Assembly: GCA_035079385.1 (NCBI GenBank)
Contig: JAVHKY010000064.1
Span: 248,001-312,000, forward strand
Origin: Aspidiotus rigidus
Lineage: Eukaryota > Arthropoda > Insecta > Hemiptera > Diaspididae
Direction: 5' to 3'
DNA: 64,000 nucleotides
Part shown: positions 1 to 11,700 of the stretch, in pieces
Position numbering within the stretch: the first letter of the stretch is position 1
How the letters are laid out: every line of letters begins with the position of its first letter
Program-made: the position numbers and the translations under genes
The notes under the pieces: generated by a model
Databases searched by the model: none
Seen by the model: the letters and a program-made list of their open reading frames with translations, nothing else
What the model was told of the DNA's origin: nothing

Positions 1-375
1 TCAATAGCTTAGATGAAAGGTCTTAATCAATCTCAGGTTGATTCTAATTCGACTTCTCCCGATTTTTATTGACCTAAGATGCTCTGTTGGGTCGATTGCA
101 AGTCGATTTGTGCTGTGTGGTAATGTACTCTGGATGACTTCAAATCGACCTTAAACACTCGTTGATCCAGAGTCGACTCCTACAAATTTTTCTATCAACC
201 TGAAATTGACAGCTTTATTGGAGCAAATTCAAGTCCATTTTTGTAGTTGTCCGGTAATGTATGATGATCAACTTCAAGTTGATCCCAAATTAACGTCGGT
301 CTGAAGTAGATTTTGAGTCGATTTCTTCAAATTTTTCTATCAGACTGAAATTTACTGCTTTGTTAGGGAAATATA
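1..375. repeat. GTCGA-rich tandem repeat, about two and a half units
   Basis: Degenerate units of roughly 160-180 bp follow one another. Each carries a GTCGA-rich stretch and then the string AAATTTTTCTATCA followed by CTGAAATT and a TTTGTTAGG or TTTATTGG end, seen at 186-225 and 331-370. Related GTCGA-rich sequence recurs at 860-930, 2930-3010 and 24570-25020, so this is a dispersed family and not a local satellite. No coding sense is visible. Confidence 0.6.
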
Positions 376-379
376 GATT

Positions 380-475
380 TTTTTAGCAATGTTTCACCTC
401 GCCGAGGATTACGGTACTAAAGTATATTGTATGTTGTGCTTGATAGCATATTAAATAAATATCCCCAGGTGCCAA

Positions 476-515
<40 letters not shown>

Positions 516-825
516 CCTTTTTTGAATGAGTTTAGGTTTTGTTTTTACTGGAAACTAGGGAAAGTACGGATGATTTCTATTGATAAAAAAAATACCGTGG
601 GTACTGGTCTAGATCTTCTAAAATGTCTCCAAATTTCATTGCTCTGTGATCATTGTTGCCTGAGATGCAGTCGCTTGGGTTTTAGGCCTAAAAATGGCTG
701 TGCAGCTCATACGGGTGACTGGATGGGTCCAATTTTTCGGATCTCGAAGCTTCTCATAGAAGACTACAATTCAACGCATATTTCGAACATTTTGCGACCA
801 AGGCCTTCCGTAGATTGCAAGTGCG
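380..825 (+). repeat. Half copy of foldback family A (right-arm orientation)
   Basis: The inner part (about 385-475, TTTCACCTCGCCGAGG) and the outer part (about 540-825, with GTGATCATTGTTGCCTGAGA) match the right arms of the foldback elements at 9206-11957 and 35390-37124 in the same order. A T-run of about 36 bases at 480-515 sits between them. There is no opposing arm here, so this is a solo half. An open frame at 522-830 simply crosses the repeat. Confidence 0.7.
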
Positions 826-830
826 CCTAA

Positions 831-1409
831 TTTGATTGTATTTCAGAATCGATGTCAAAAATGAGTCGACACCTATAATATTGAACTTTGGGAGTATGTC
901 GACTGAAAATCGGCGCCGACATTGCGTCGTTTGGATCGTTGTTATACTGGTCAAGTAAATAATTGGTATCCTCAATAGACCTCGTTTTATGATTACAGGC
1001 CGATAGCCCGTGCCTTTGCCAATGCTCAAATTTCGATTCAGAACTTATACTAGAAATTCTATCACCTCACTGAACTTGCTACTTCCTTATAATTATTGAG
1101 ACAACCAGAAGAGACATTCTAATCCGTACGAAAAGCGTGATCTCATCCATCTAACTTCCTGTCTGATGTTTCTTACATCTTTACTGCCATTTATTGACTC
1201 ACTCGTTATATATCTAATTTTTCACCCTCTGTGCTCACCTGGTGCTTCGTAATCTCTGATCGATGCTTCGTCTCAAGAAACTATTTCAATACCCATGCCT
1301 TTCTTTTCTTCCTCCATCAAGTAGGTTTCTCGCTGCTTTCATTCAACGAAGGACAGTATTTATCGCATACGCTCCAATAATTTATCAAACTACAGGTACC
1401 GGTTCTGTA
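831..1409. other. Intergenic, no gene seen
   Basis: Contains a GTCGA-rich fragment at 860-930 and then unremarkable sequence downstream of the gene that ends at 1410 on the minus strand. No splice-supported exon or repeat boundary was found. Confidence 0.5.
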
Positions 1410-2725
1410 TTACTTTTTATTATTATTGAAAGAAATACCTGAAAATGATGCAATAGATTTTATACAGGTTTTTTCATCCTGAGACAAAGACAATAACGGA
1501 ATTACATCACTTAGTTCTTTAGGGTCATCACGTAGTTTAATTTTCGCCGCGATATTTACTGTTGATAATTTCCGGAATGCCTTAATGCATCCAGAAGTTA
1601 TTCTCTCGTTAGTCCATGATTTGGGAAATAGTTCTCGAAAAGCTCGGGATTCATTTTTGGCTGAATCGTTCAAAAATTTGAGGAAGTTGTTTGTAAAAAA
1701 TTCAATACTGGCGTGATCATTTTTATTAAACGAGGAAAAGACTTGGTCCCATGATAATCCGAAATAATCTTTCAGATCATATACGAAATCGCCAACTAAG
1801 TCCATTGCAACATTTGCGAACATCCCTTGTCTGTAAATATCCTTGAAAAAACATGAAACTTTTATTTAGCTCAAGAATCAACCTACGTGCATAAATAATT
1901 TGATGATTATTCATCAAGGGGAAAAATCAAGAGGGATTTCATCTCTATATCTATCATAACAACTTCACTTGCCCAAATTTTTCCCTTTGGCTTCTTCTTA
2001 TAATATTGCCTCAAGGCGAATAATAATACGGGAACTCTCATACTCTATTTTGAATCAATAAATTGAAATTACGAAAAATTCTCTTAAAATTTGATGGTCT
2101 TGTATATTCATCCCACTTTAAGGTAGGTACCGATACTGAACATTTTTATTTGATGCGCAGAAACTACGGAAAAAAAAAGAAGCTATCACTTGAACCCCTA
2201 ATCACACCCAAAAACTATCTTCGAATAAGAAATGCGCAATTTTTGTTTTCTGGAGGATTTGCAGGTGTTTTGGTGAGAAAGAGGGATGGTATTCGATTCT
2301 TTTTTTCCCACAATTACACCAAGTGGTTTCAAGCAATTGGAGAACCTTTCCACCCCCCTCAAACAAAGATGAGTAGTCACACCCCTCAGATTAAATAATT
2401 ATGACTTACTTTCTCTTGCTTAAGTGCTTCTAGTCTAGTATTAGTGTCATCGACCTTTTGTTCTAAACGAACAACTCGGCGTACCAGTTTCCTTTCTCCC
2501 GACGTAGGGTTTTCAATCTCCTCTTCAGCTAGTATTTTTGTGGATTTCTTAAAAATATTCAATTAAAGGCTAAGTTATCGATGGAAATTGATTTCAGGTT
2601 TGGTACACTGCACTGTTGACAATCATACTTACAGTCTTGAGGTCATTAGGCTTACGTGACGACACACTCTGTTTCTCAATCAAAAAACACGTTAGACTTA
2701 ATATGACTAGAGCAGTGTGTGCCAT
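1410..2725 (-). CDS. Secreted coiled-coil protein of unknown family, three exons
   Basis: I join exons 2725-2633, 2547-2410 and 1841-1410. All junctions have GTAAGT donors and AG acceptors and keep the frame at phase 0. The predicted protein has about 220 residues. Residues 1-23 form a signal peptide: MAHTALVILSLTCFLIEKQS, then cleavage near VSS. Exon 2 is charged and helical; its second half (about residues 52-77) has a heptad-like pattern that includes VVRLEQKVDDTNTRLEALK, so a short coiled coil is likely. The last exon (143 residues) begins DIYRQGMFANVAMDLVGD and ends in Asn/Lys-rich SFNNNKK before TAA. It has only two cysteines and no motif I recognise. I see no homologue by eye. Function is unknown; a secreted, rapidly evolving protein is the inference. 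The next gene upstream (5740-12638) has the same strand and is also secreted. Confidence 0.72.
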
Positions 2726-3290
2726 GATATAAATTTAACGAGTATATTTGCTACAAGTGTTATGCATTTCATTGATAGTCGCGTGAAGAAGCTTTTTGAG
2801 ATATCAAGATTCCGTGGTCGGATATTTTCATCTCGCGGTTGAAGCTTCCCGTATCAAGCTATGTTAATTGACTGAGCGGATTAACAAATATCTGCGAGGG
2901 AATTGATTTCTTTTCCTTATCATCGCACACGGACGTCGATGTGAGGTCGATTTCACAACGATATATCGACGCAATTTCGACTGAGACTTCGGAAGAAGTA
3001 ACTTTTCGGTCGATTACACTACACAGTAATATTGAATATTTTTTGTAAATCAATGAAATGAGATAGCTTGTTTCTACGAGTATTTTTTGTACGATGGCGT
3101 TCTTTTAAGATGATCTTTGTTCAGTTGCCACGTATCGTCGCAAGACGTGACGTTCGTTCTCGCGAGTTGAAACTTGTAAATCTAGTCTCAATCACCAGTC
3201 AGGAGGATGGAATGAAATATGAAGTATCGCGCACGTTTGAATTTTTTTGAATTCTAAGGTTATACGTAGTAGGAGGGCTCTGGGCTAGCT
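2726..3290. other. Intergenic upstream of the secreted coiled-coil gene
   Basis: This should hold the promoter of the minus-strand gene starting at 2725, but no convincing TATA box stands out. A GTCGA-rich repeat fragment lies at 2930-3010. No exon was recognised. Confidence 0.4.
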
Positions 3291-3299
3291 ACAGCCATT

Positions 3300-5015
3300 T
3301 CCTTCTTCTTCTGCCCAAAAACGGTCCACCAGAGGAAGGAGAGCCCTTTACTGGTGGACCAATAACGTTGCCGAGTAGAGGAAAGAGTGCAAACGTCAAC
3401 GTCGGATATACCGGCATAGCAAAGGCCGCAAAGTGGCGCAGGCGGTTGCACCTGAATACTAGCTGGCACGTAAGACGCTAAAGAAAACCTTAAAATGGTT
3501 CATGGAAGGAGCTGTGCGAAATGGCGGAAGAGTACCCTTTTGGCAAGCTCTGCAAGGTAGCGAGAAGGTGGTTGCAGCAGTCAATAGACTGCGAGGTAAG
3601 TATTGCAAAGCTACGGGTCTGGACGAAATCTCTAACCCAGTTTGAAGCGCAGTACATTTAGTTGTTGATACATTCAATACGGCAGTTCTTGGAGGACTAA
3701 AGCCAGGCTACCGTTGATCGATAACAAGGATAAACCACCTGGCTTGCCATACTGTTATCGACCACTTTACCTGCTGGACAAGAACGTGAGCAAACTTTTG
3801 GAGAGAGTGCTAGCAATTCGACTCGAGAGCTATCTGAAGGAAAGCATTAGTTGTCCTTACGGTTTTCAAACTGGAAGCTGTACGTCAGATGTTGGAATCA
3901 GGCTGAAAAGGATAGCCGCGTGAACAATAGCTACGCGTAAGTTTTACTACTAGATTTCATGGGAGAGGATATTGGAATCCCCCATGGACGCAGAAGTGTC
4001 CGCATATCTGCTCAGCAAGAAAAAGGATCTTGATGAGCACCGTCTTGTCGATCCTCTTACATGGTCCTAGTGTAGGCTGACTCGATAAAGATACCGTACA
4101 GAAAGAGAGAGACGGTAAAGATCCAACGAAGAGTCGCGCTAAGCTGTGTTAGTCCTCACTGCACTGTCTCGCCAGAGGCTCTTTGCGTATTAGCGCATTC
4201 ACTACCAATTGTGTACCTTGCAGAGGAGAGCGGTGGTGTTTAAAGAGAAAAATAGAAAAACGACCGATCAAGAGGTTTTACGTGTCGAGCAGGAGGTTAG
4301 GTGCTCCCTGTTTGAGAAATGGATAGCAAGACGACCCGTGTGCTAATATGCGACCTTGATAAGAGAATGAAACGAGATTATGGTCAGCTGAACTTTCACC
4401 TAACGCAGGTGTTCAACAGCCATGGTTGCTTCAACAAATACCTCCATGAGAAAAGTTAAGGAGGCAAAAAGCTCGCACTGCAACCAAGGGCGGGGTGGTG
4501 GACCGCAGCACACCTTCTTTGAGTTTGAGGCATGAGTGAGGCGAGCTTAATCGGTCTCTTCAAGGGATTGGGGAAGATGAAGCGCTTGCTCCAAGGAGCC
4601 TGGTAGTCCCGCGGTAGGTTCTGAAGAAGCATAAACCAGGTGTCTACATTTGCAGCCACAGTCATAAAGAAGAAGATGGGCCTGGAATGGAATAGCCCCA
4701 TGTGTCATGGACTACTAAATACCTGTGTACACAGAAGAGTAAGATTCATCTTGAAGGTAGAAGAAGAGTCAAACATCCATCTACTATAGCTGAGATGGTG
4801 TCGCGGTTGGGTGTTCTAAAATTTTGCATGCTTGGGGGCACTGGAGCTTGGCGGTTGTCAAGAAGAAGAGGGAGTTTGCCGAGGAGATTCTTCCTATATT
4901 GAAGTTATATCCGAAGGGTTCGATTCTATGCATACGCCACCCGCCCCCACTCCACCATGAAGGATGGGCGGCGTTACACATGCGGCAATAGAGAATGTCC
5001 CCTTTTGTGTGCTTG
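3300..5015 (+). mobile_element. R1-like LINE, decayed and internally deleted (copy A)
   Basis: Same family as the copies at 20620-23100 and 57880-61259. Recognisable pieces in order are the spacer before the reverse transcriptase (GGTCCACCAGAGG near 3327), the RT start (3650-3930, with DNKDKPPGLP and a LLDKN segment like LLDN in other copies), a junction near 4010 that skips the palm with the YADD motif, the RT C-terminus (4020-4300), a CCHC-like Cys cluster (about 4470-4530) and the 3' untranslated tail ending near 5015 at ATGCGGCAATA. Frames change many times and stops are frequent, so it is dead. It lies between the two secreted-protein genes. Confidence 0.8.
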
Positions 5016-5739
5016 GACGCCATAGACTATCAAAATATCCAAACAAAAATTTGACGTTAGAACCGGAGAGGATGATGACGTCTATATTGATGTCATATGG
5101 ATACTTAGAGAAAACTCTGTTGCGATGAATTCAAAGTTTTTCCAACTTTTGCCCCCTGTGGGGAGCTCGAAGGCCAAGTCAGCTAGGATCGTCACGCATG
5201 ACATCAGAAAACAAGAACTCTCCCGAAAATATGATTGGACTTTACTCAAGAACGTGTTGATTACGTCCCTGTACGTGGAAATTTTTCTGCAATTCTAGAT
5301 TCCCTGTTAAAAGTTTGGATTACGGGCTCTATTGAAGGTGGGAGACTTGCTGATTGCTTTGTCAACTATATACTAAGAGGACTTTGAGTTAGGGCTGGCT
5401 CCTTATACACAATTCTTAAGACGTAACCTATGAAGTAAGTGAAAATTGAATATTCAGACCATTTCGTGGAGGAGGTGGAGAGGGGTAAACTTGTGACTAT
5501 CAATTTCCAGTGGTCCACAAAAGTACCTGAAGAAGGTGAGTGAAAACACGATACGAGCCTATCGCGAAAGGTTTTCTCGCGTTTCTCAATATCAGCCTCG
5601 AACATCGGTCATATCAATACGACTTGCATGAATGACTTTTACAAAAATAGAAAAAATGGTATTTCGATACCATAAATAATACACAGAATGTTATTTCTGA
5701 GCAAATTTTGTGGAAATAATTCTATTCATCATCAATTTA
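5016..5739. other. Unassigned sequence, possible decayed coding remnant
   Basis: Plus frame 3 from about 5040 to 5300 is open for roughly 80 codons (DVRTGEDDDVYIDVIWILR then VGSSKAKSARIVTHDIRKQ). After that similar-looking sense moves to another frame with stops. It resembles an old broken gene or element more than random sequence, but I cannot name it. The 3' end of the copine-like gene lies just beyond at 5740. Confidence 0.3.
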
Positions 5740-8700
5740 TTAAGCCTGTTGACTTATTGGTGGAGGAAGTTCAGGCATCCTGATGTCAGGATGCAGTTTA
5801 TCCTGCTCATTATGTTGACGTGTTGGTGGAGGAAGCTCAGGTACCCCGATATCAGTATGAACTTCATTAAGCTCATTGTCGTCGTGGTTGGAATCTGTCG
5901 ATACACTTGAGTTGTTCGATTCGGTCGGGATCGATACTTCGTCTGATTCGTTTTCTATAATATCATCATCATGGGGAATCGACAAAATTGGTGTCGGTGG
6001 TGAGTCACTTACGGAATGACTTGGAAGAATTGGCGCGGTTTCACCTCCGAGAGCGTCCATTGGAGGAAGAGGATAATTTTTTGGCATAAAATCATATAAT
6101 CGCATGTATGAAAGTACTTGTTTAGGTAATTTAACCAAGACACTTCTTTCTAGGAGAGACTTTGCATCAGAAAGGTCATCGAATCTAGCCTTGTAAAATG
6201 TTGTAAAATGCAGAATATTTCGTTTATTCTTCTGTGTTCTTTCAAGAGCTGTAAAATTCCTAAGGAACTTTGTTTGAGGAGAAGTCTGGTAAAATTTGAC
6301 ATTTACCGGCTCGCCCATATCCACTATGATGATTGAAACAGGGAGTTGAAACGCCTCCTGCATAATCTGTGGAGTATCGTAATAATCTTCAATGACTAAA
6401 AATTTCAGTAGGTGTCTCCGTAATTGAGAAAAAGTCGCTTACTTCTTCTGTTTTGTCGATGTCCGAAATCTGTCCGCGCAACAATATTAAAAAAATGAAA
6501 TATTCATCCGACTTTCCGGCGGCACTTTTCGAAGCCCGTATAGCTTGTTGAATTAGCGGCACGACGTTCACCGTTTCAGCTGGTTCGATTTTCGAAAATT
6601 TACGATAGGTCTTTAAAACAGCTACATCAGATACAAAAGTGGTGGAGTAATTAAATATACTACTCTGAATGTAGGAAAAGAGGAAGGTCTTATTTACCGT
6701 CAATCCCTTTTACTTTTTCAGAGTCCGGATCGAGATTGAATATTTCGTCGTTATGTGTCGCGTTCGGTTCGAGATTTTTTTGTTCAGCTCCAAAACCAAT
6801 AAGCGAAAATTCCTCATCCATAGCGTAATCCTTAATTACGTTCGTGTACGAAATCAAAGCTTCTTCATATTTGTTTAATGTGCCCGTCTCGGTCTCTTCT
6901 CGGTGGTGGAGTGAGCGCTGTAGATTTGAGTCGAAGTTTGCCTCTGGAAAAAAAGTGAACCTGTAGCTCCCTATTTCTGTCAACATTTTACTCTTTTCTT
7001 TGACAATAACGTTAAGTTATAGGAAATGGGAGGTGGATGACGTTGTTAGGCCGAGCGCATAAGATTGGTCATCATCATTATTATACACTTTCTTTCGGCT
7101 GGCGTAGACCATACGTTTTTATTTAAATTCCCGTCAGTAGAACTCGATCTCACACAGGGTGGCCTCGGTTACGTTCCCAAGAAGTCAGGGAATTTTGTGA
7201 GATCTGGGGAAATCTAGAATTCGAGATTATAGGATTTCCGTGACAGTTTAAATCTACTCCCTTGAGGATGAATGGCGCTCAAATTCAGAACCCATCTCAT
7301 TTGTTAAATCATTCTAAATACAATTAATACGAACTTGAAAAATCAATAGCGATGATGCTTCGTAATTTTAGGCCACTTCTGACAAAATCGACAAAAGAAG
7401 GTATTTTATTCAAGAGGCAGGTATCAACTTTGATCCGTCCATAGGATGATAATTTCTTTTTCTGAAAAATACGCTATAATCATTCGAATTTGAATGCGAA
7501 ATACTCTTTGCACCTGATAAAATACGAACCGCGTTCGGATTTTCCAAATCAAACGTTTTTTTCTTTCCTTCTACCAACTCGCCCAGAGATGTGTGAAATT
7601 GGCCAATTAATTCCAAGTTGTTCAATTTGGACTTATCGCGAATTGTGAATTTCAAGTCTCGCTCGCGCTCCCCATTGCATACATTTCTAACAGGTATATG
7701 AGTGGTCCATTCGGGATTCAATGACCTCTTAAACACCTATTGTTTTATTCGAACCTTGTAGTAGTCAGAGCACTTTTGAGTTGCTTCGAAACTTCATAGA
7801 CTTACTTCGGTTTTGTGGGCAAAAACGTAAACTTTCGACTTGGTGACCTTCTCAATGTTGATGAAGGGATTTGGGGTGAGGACCCAGCGAGTGTTGTAGA
7901 ATTTTTCACCGATTAGTTTCAGAACGACTTCATCGTAATTGTTGATCAATTTTTCCGCGTATACAATAATTTCACTGTTTAGAGGGTAATCGAAATTGCT
8001 CTTCAGTTGCAACGTCATCTGAAACCAAACTTCTCATACTTTTTTAGCTACCTCTGCTCAACCTCACCCCCTGCCGCTGAAGCCCGCATGGAATCTCTCG
8101 AAGTACCCTAATTTAATACTTGCCTATAGCCTAGACGTATCAGGTCGGGCAGATAGTTTGATCGAGGTAAAATTGTGATAACCAGGTTGTTTTTGGCTCA
8201 GGAGTGAACATGTATAGAATTAGAGGCGATACAAGTGCAGGAAATCAGAAAGGAGTATAGCCAAGATGGGGATTTTTCTCAGTTTTAAATTCATCGTCGT
8301 ATCGACGCCTGGATGCATGCTCAGAAAATTTAGAGAGGCCAGAAAATAAGTTAAATGTTAGACCCAGCCTTGTAGACACAAAACATGTCAATATCAATTC
8401 TTCGACACCTTCTCTTCCTGTACACATTTGTCTCCCAAAACGTTCACAGCATCAGTATTTGTGCCGCCCAAACCAAACTTGAGAATTCCCATAAGTACTT
8501 ACTTTACCATCACGTATAAGTTCTTCTAGATTACATACGGCCTGACCCAAAAATTCTTGATTTTGGTATTTTCTACCATTCAGCCAACCTTTGTAGTGGT
8601 AAATCTCAAACTTCACGTGTAATGGCTTTTCGGGCGATGACAAAATACTGGAGATGTTTATTTTTTTTTCAAAATCCGGATTGTAATTGTAACGATGAAT

Positions 8701-11700
8701 TTCAGTTCCCTGATATGGGAGCCAAGTTTTGCAGTTGAATGGAAGTATGTACGTGAAGCAAACGGGCTTGGGGAATTTGACCAATTCTCGAGAGGTCCTG
8801 TCTGGAGTGGGTAATGTTCTACCCAAGAACACGCCTAACTCAGTTGAATATCCTTATACAACTGTATGGTACTGCGTGAGTTCTTTACTTACCTAGCTGT
8901 GATAGACAACTCGATTATACTTTCCAGGTTTTCAGCTGCTTCGTAGGCTTTTTTCTGAAAATTACAAGGATAATGTAGAAAAATTGTGAGGTTTATAATC
9001 AGTGTTTTAATTTGGTAGGGTTTGGAATTGTTTAAGAGAACCAGAGTTTCATTATTTATAAATATCGAAAGTACATCGCCTCGTCTTGCTTAAACTGAAC
9101 TACATTACAAAAACAACATGGATGAGAAGTCGTATCACCTCTTTCGGAATTACTGAATAATGATTGTTCCTAAATGAAGTAGATGTATCATTTGATAGAT
9201 TCTTTGGCTTCAGTCAAGTAAGAGGAGAAAACGGCCTTGATCGCAAAATGTTCCAAATGTGTCTTTAAAAGTTTTTCCTCATAAGAAAACTCGAAATCCA
9301 AACTTCACCACATGTTTAGGCCTAAAATTCAAATGTACCTCAAACAATAATGATTGCAGAGCGATGAAACGTGGAGGTATCTTAAAATATGTGAACCTGC
9401 TTCCATGTTATTTTTATCCATATTTTTTTCTAGTCTCTAGCGATAACAAAACTTCAAACTAGTTTAGGAAAAAAAAATCAGGGGGATGGCACCTGGGGAT
9501 ATTCATCCATTTGATGCGCCACTTCGTGAGTTGGAACAATCTCAAAAGAATCAATGTTTGGTCAATTTCTATAATGTTTTCAACGATAGCGGGGTGAGTT
9601 ACGACTGCTACCGCGATAGGCCGCGTGGAATCGATAGTCAATGTTCGGGCTAAATGGTAATACACTCCTGGTATTCACTTTCTTTACTTTAAAATATTTA
9701 TCTTTCTTTTTCTTCAAGTCGAAGTGGTACAAACTGTAACATGAAGTCGTGCTCTTGCATGAAGTGGGAGAGTCCCCTCCTGAAATAAGAGGACAATTTT
9801 TCAAAAATTGCATTTATGAGCGAGGCAATACAAGGATAAGATCGTCTTCTATCGTGAGCTCGCGGTGTGAGAACGGCGATAACTCCACGGGGGAATACGC
9901 GCAAATTCTAATGTTCTGTCGATGTGAAGTTTTTCGTTGTGGTAAGAGCTTGATGAGAAAACGGCAATAACCCCGCATTCAATTATGCAAAAAATTCTCG
10001 TTGTTTTGGGCGATGGAAGGGAATGACACCGAATCTATTTTCCAGTCAAGTGCTCGCGGTGAGGGAATTCTCGCTCCTCCAGGAGATGAAGAAAATGCCA
10101 GAATCAGGTCCTGATTTTTCAACTTCTTAATCTGAAGTCCTGCCTATGAGAAATTATTCGCAGAGTTTAAAAAAAATAACCCCTTTCTGTAGATAAGATG
10201 GTTTTCTTCATAAAATCACCCGGAAATTTGAAAAATGAAATGAAGTTGAAAAATTCCCGCTGAGGAGAAGATGAAACCTGACAATTTATTTCTTTTTATA
10301 CCATAGAAGGGAGTCGACTTATAATTTTCCTACTCCCTTTTTTGAATATTGCCCAGCTTCGATCAAACGCGGGGCGATAGCCGTTCTCTCATCGCGGGCT
10401 CACAACAGAAGAAATCTTTTTAACAGGGAACCTGTTTTATCGGGGGGTAAACTGAAGGAAAATGACGGGCGCCGGGCGCCGTCCGGCAAGAAAAAGGGAC
10501 TTAGAAAAATTTTGATGAAGTGATAGGAGGGGGACTTATCCTCTCTGCTTCATGCAGTATATTATACTAGGTTTATACTACGTATTATACTAGACGTATA
10601 CTAGGTCCAAGCCTCCTTTATACTAGGTCTAGGCATCCTTCATACCATAAGCTTACAAGATCTTTATCAATAGCTTATACTAGCAGTTTGTCCTAGCTCT
10701 GTACTAGGTCTTAGGCTTCCAGGTCTAGGAGGTGTGGTTTTACTGGCTCTGTGACGTCATCAGATAGTGATGGCACGATGATCGTGACGTCACAGATCTC
10801 CATCGTGACGTCATCAGATTATGACGTCATCAAATCGTGACGTCATCAGATCTCCGAACTGATAACAGGATAGGCCTACCGGGGGTACCACACAGTTACT
10901 CCCATAAAACAGGTTCCCTGTTTGCCTCAATTAACAGAGTTAATGAAGGTCCCTTCCATCCGTATAGGGCTCTTCCTCTATATATCATATTGCATACTCG
11001 TTTGCCTGATTCTTATAATAGAACTCGGTTTACATTGGTCTTGTGGCAGGGGAATAAATATACTATTATTGCGTACTCAACCTCCTGCCTTAAGACCAAT
11101 GTAAAGCAAGTACCATTATGAAAAGAATCAGGCGAACAAGTATGCAATATGATATAGAAGTGGAGTGCTATAAGAAAACGGGAATTCTCGCGTATCCTCC
11201 CGCTTCGATCAAAGGCCGAGCGATCGCCGTTCCTTCACTGCGAGCTCGCGACAAAAGACGATCTTCTCGTTGTATTCCCTCGCTCATCAATATCAATTTT
11301 TGAACGATTGTCGGGAGGTATTCTGCTACTTCATACAGGAGCATTGCTGTCAGTAACACAGTTTGTTGCGACTTGAGGAAAAAAAGAAACAAACATTTTA
11401 AAGTAATGAAGGTGAATGACAAGAGCGCGTATTAATCAGCCCGAACATTGACTATCGATTCCACGCGGTCTATTGCGGTAACATTCATAGCTTACCCCGC
11501 TATTGATGAAAAAATTATAGAAATTGACCAAATATTGATTCTTTTTGGAATGTTCCACCTCACCAAGGGCTATGGTACTAAAATATGTTGTACTTGAAAG
11601 CATGACGCATCAAATGAACGAATATCCTCACGTGCCACCTCCCTGATATTTATTTCCTACAGGAGTTTGAAATTTTGTTATTTAGAAACTGGAGAAAATA

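Larger units (their letters stand above)
10421..10923. repeat. Inverted pair flanking the TGACGTCA array
   Basis: AACAGGGAACCTGTTTTAT at 10422-10440 recurs inverted at 10904-10922 (ATAAAACAGGTTCCCTGTT). The unit is itself nearly palindromic. The pair encloses the minisatellite and the TGACGTCA cluster and may mark an element nested in the foldback loop. Confidence 0.6.

Noticed and set aside
2063..2398. 111-codon plus-strand open frame
   Set aside because: It lies in the intron between exons 2 and 3 of the minus-strand secreted gene, has no motif, and mirrors another frame on the opposite strand.
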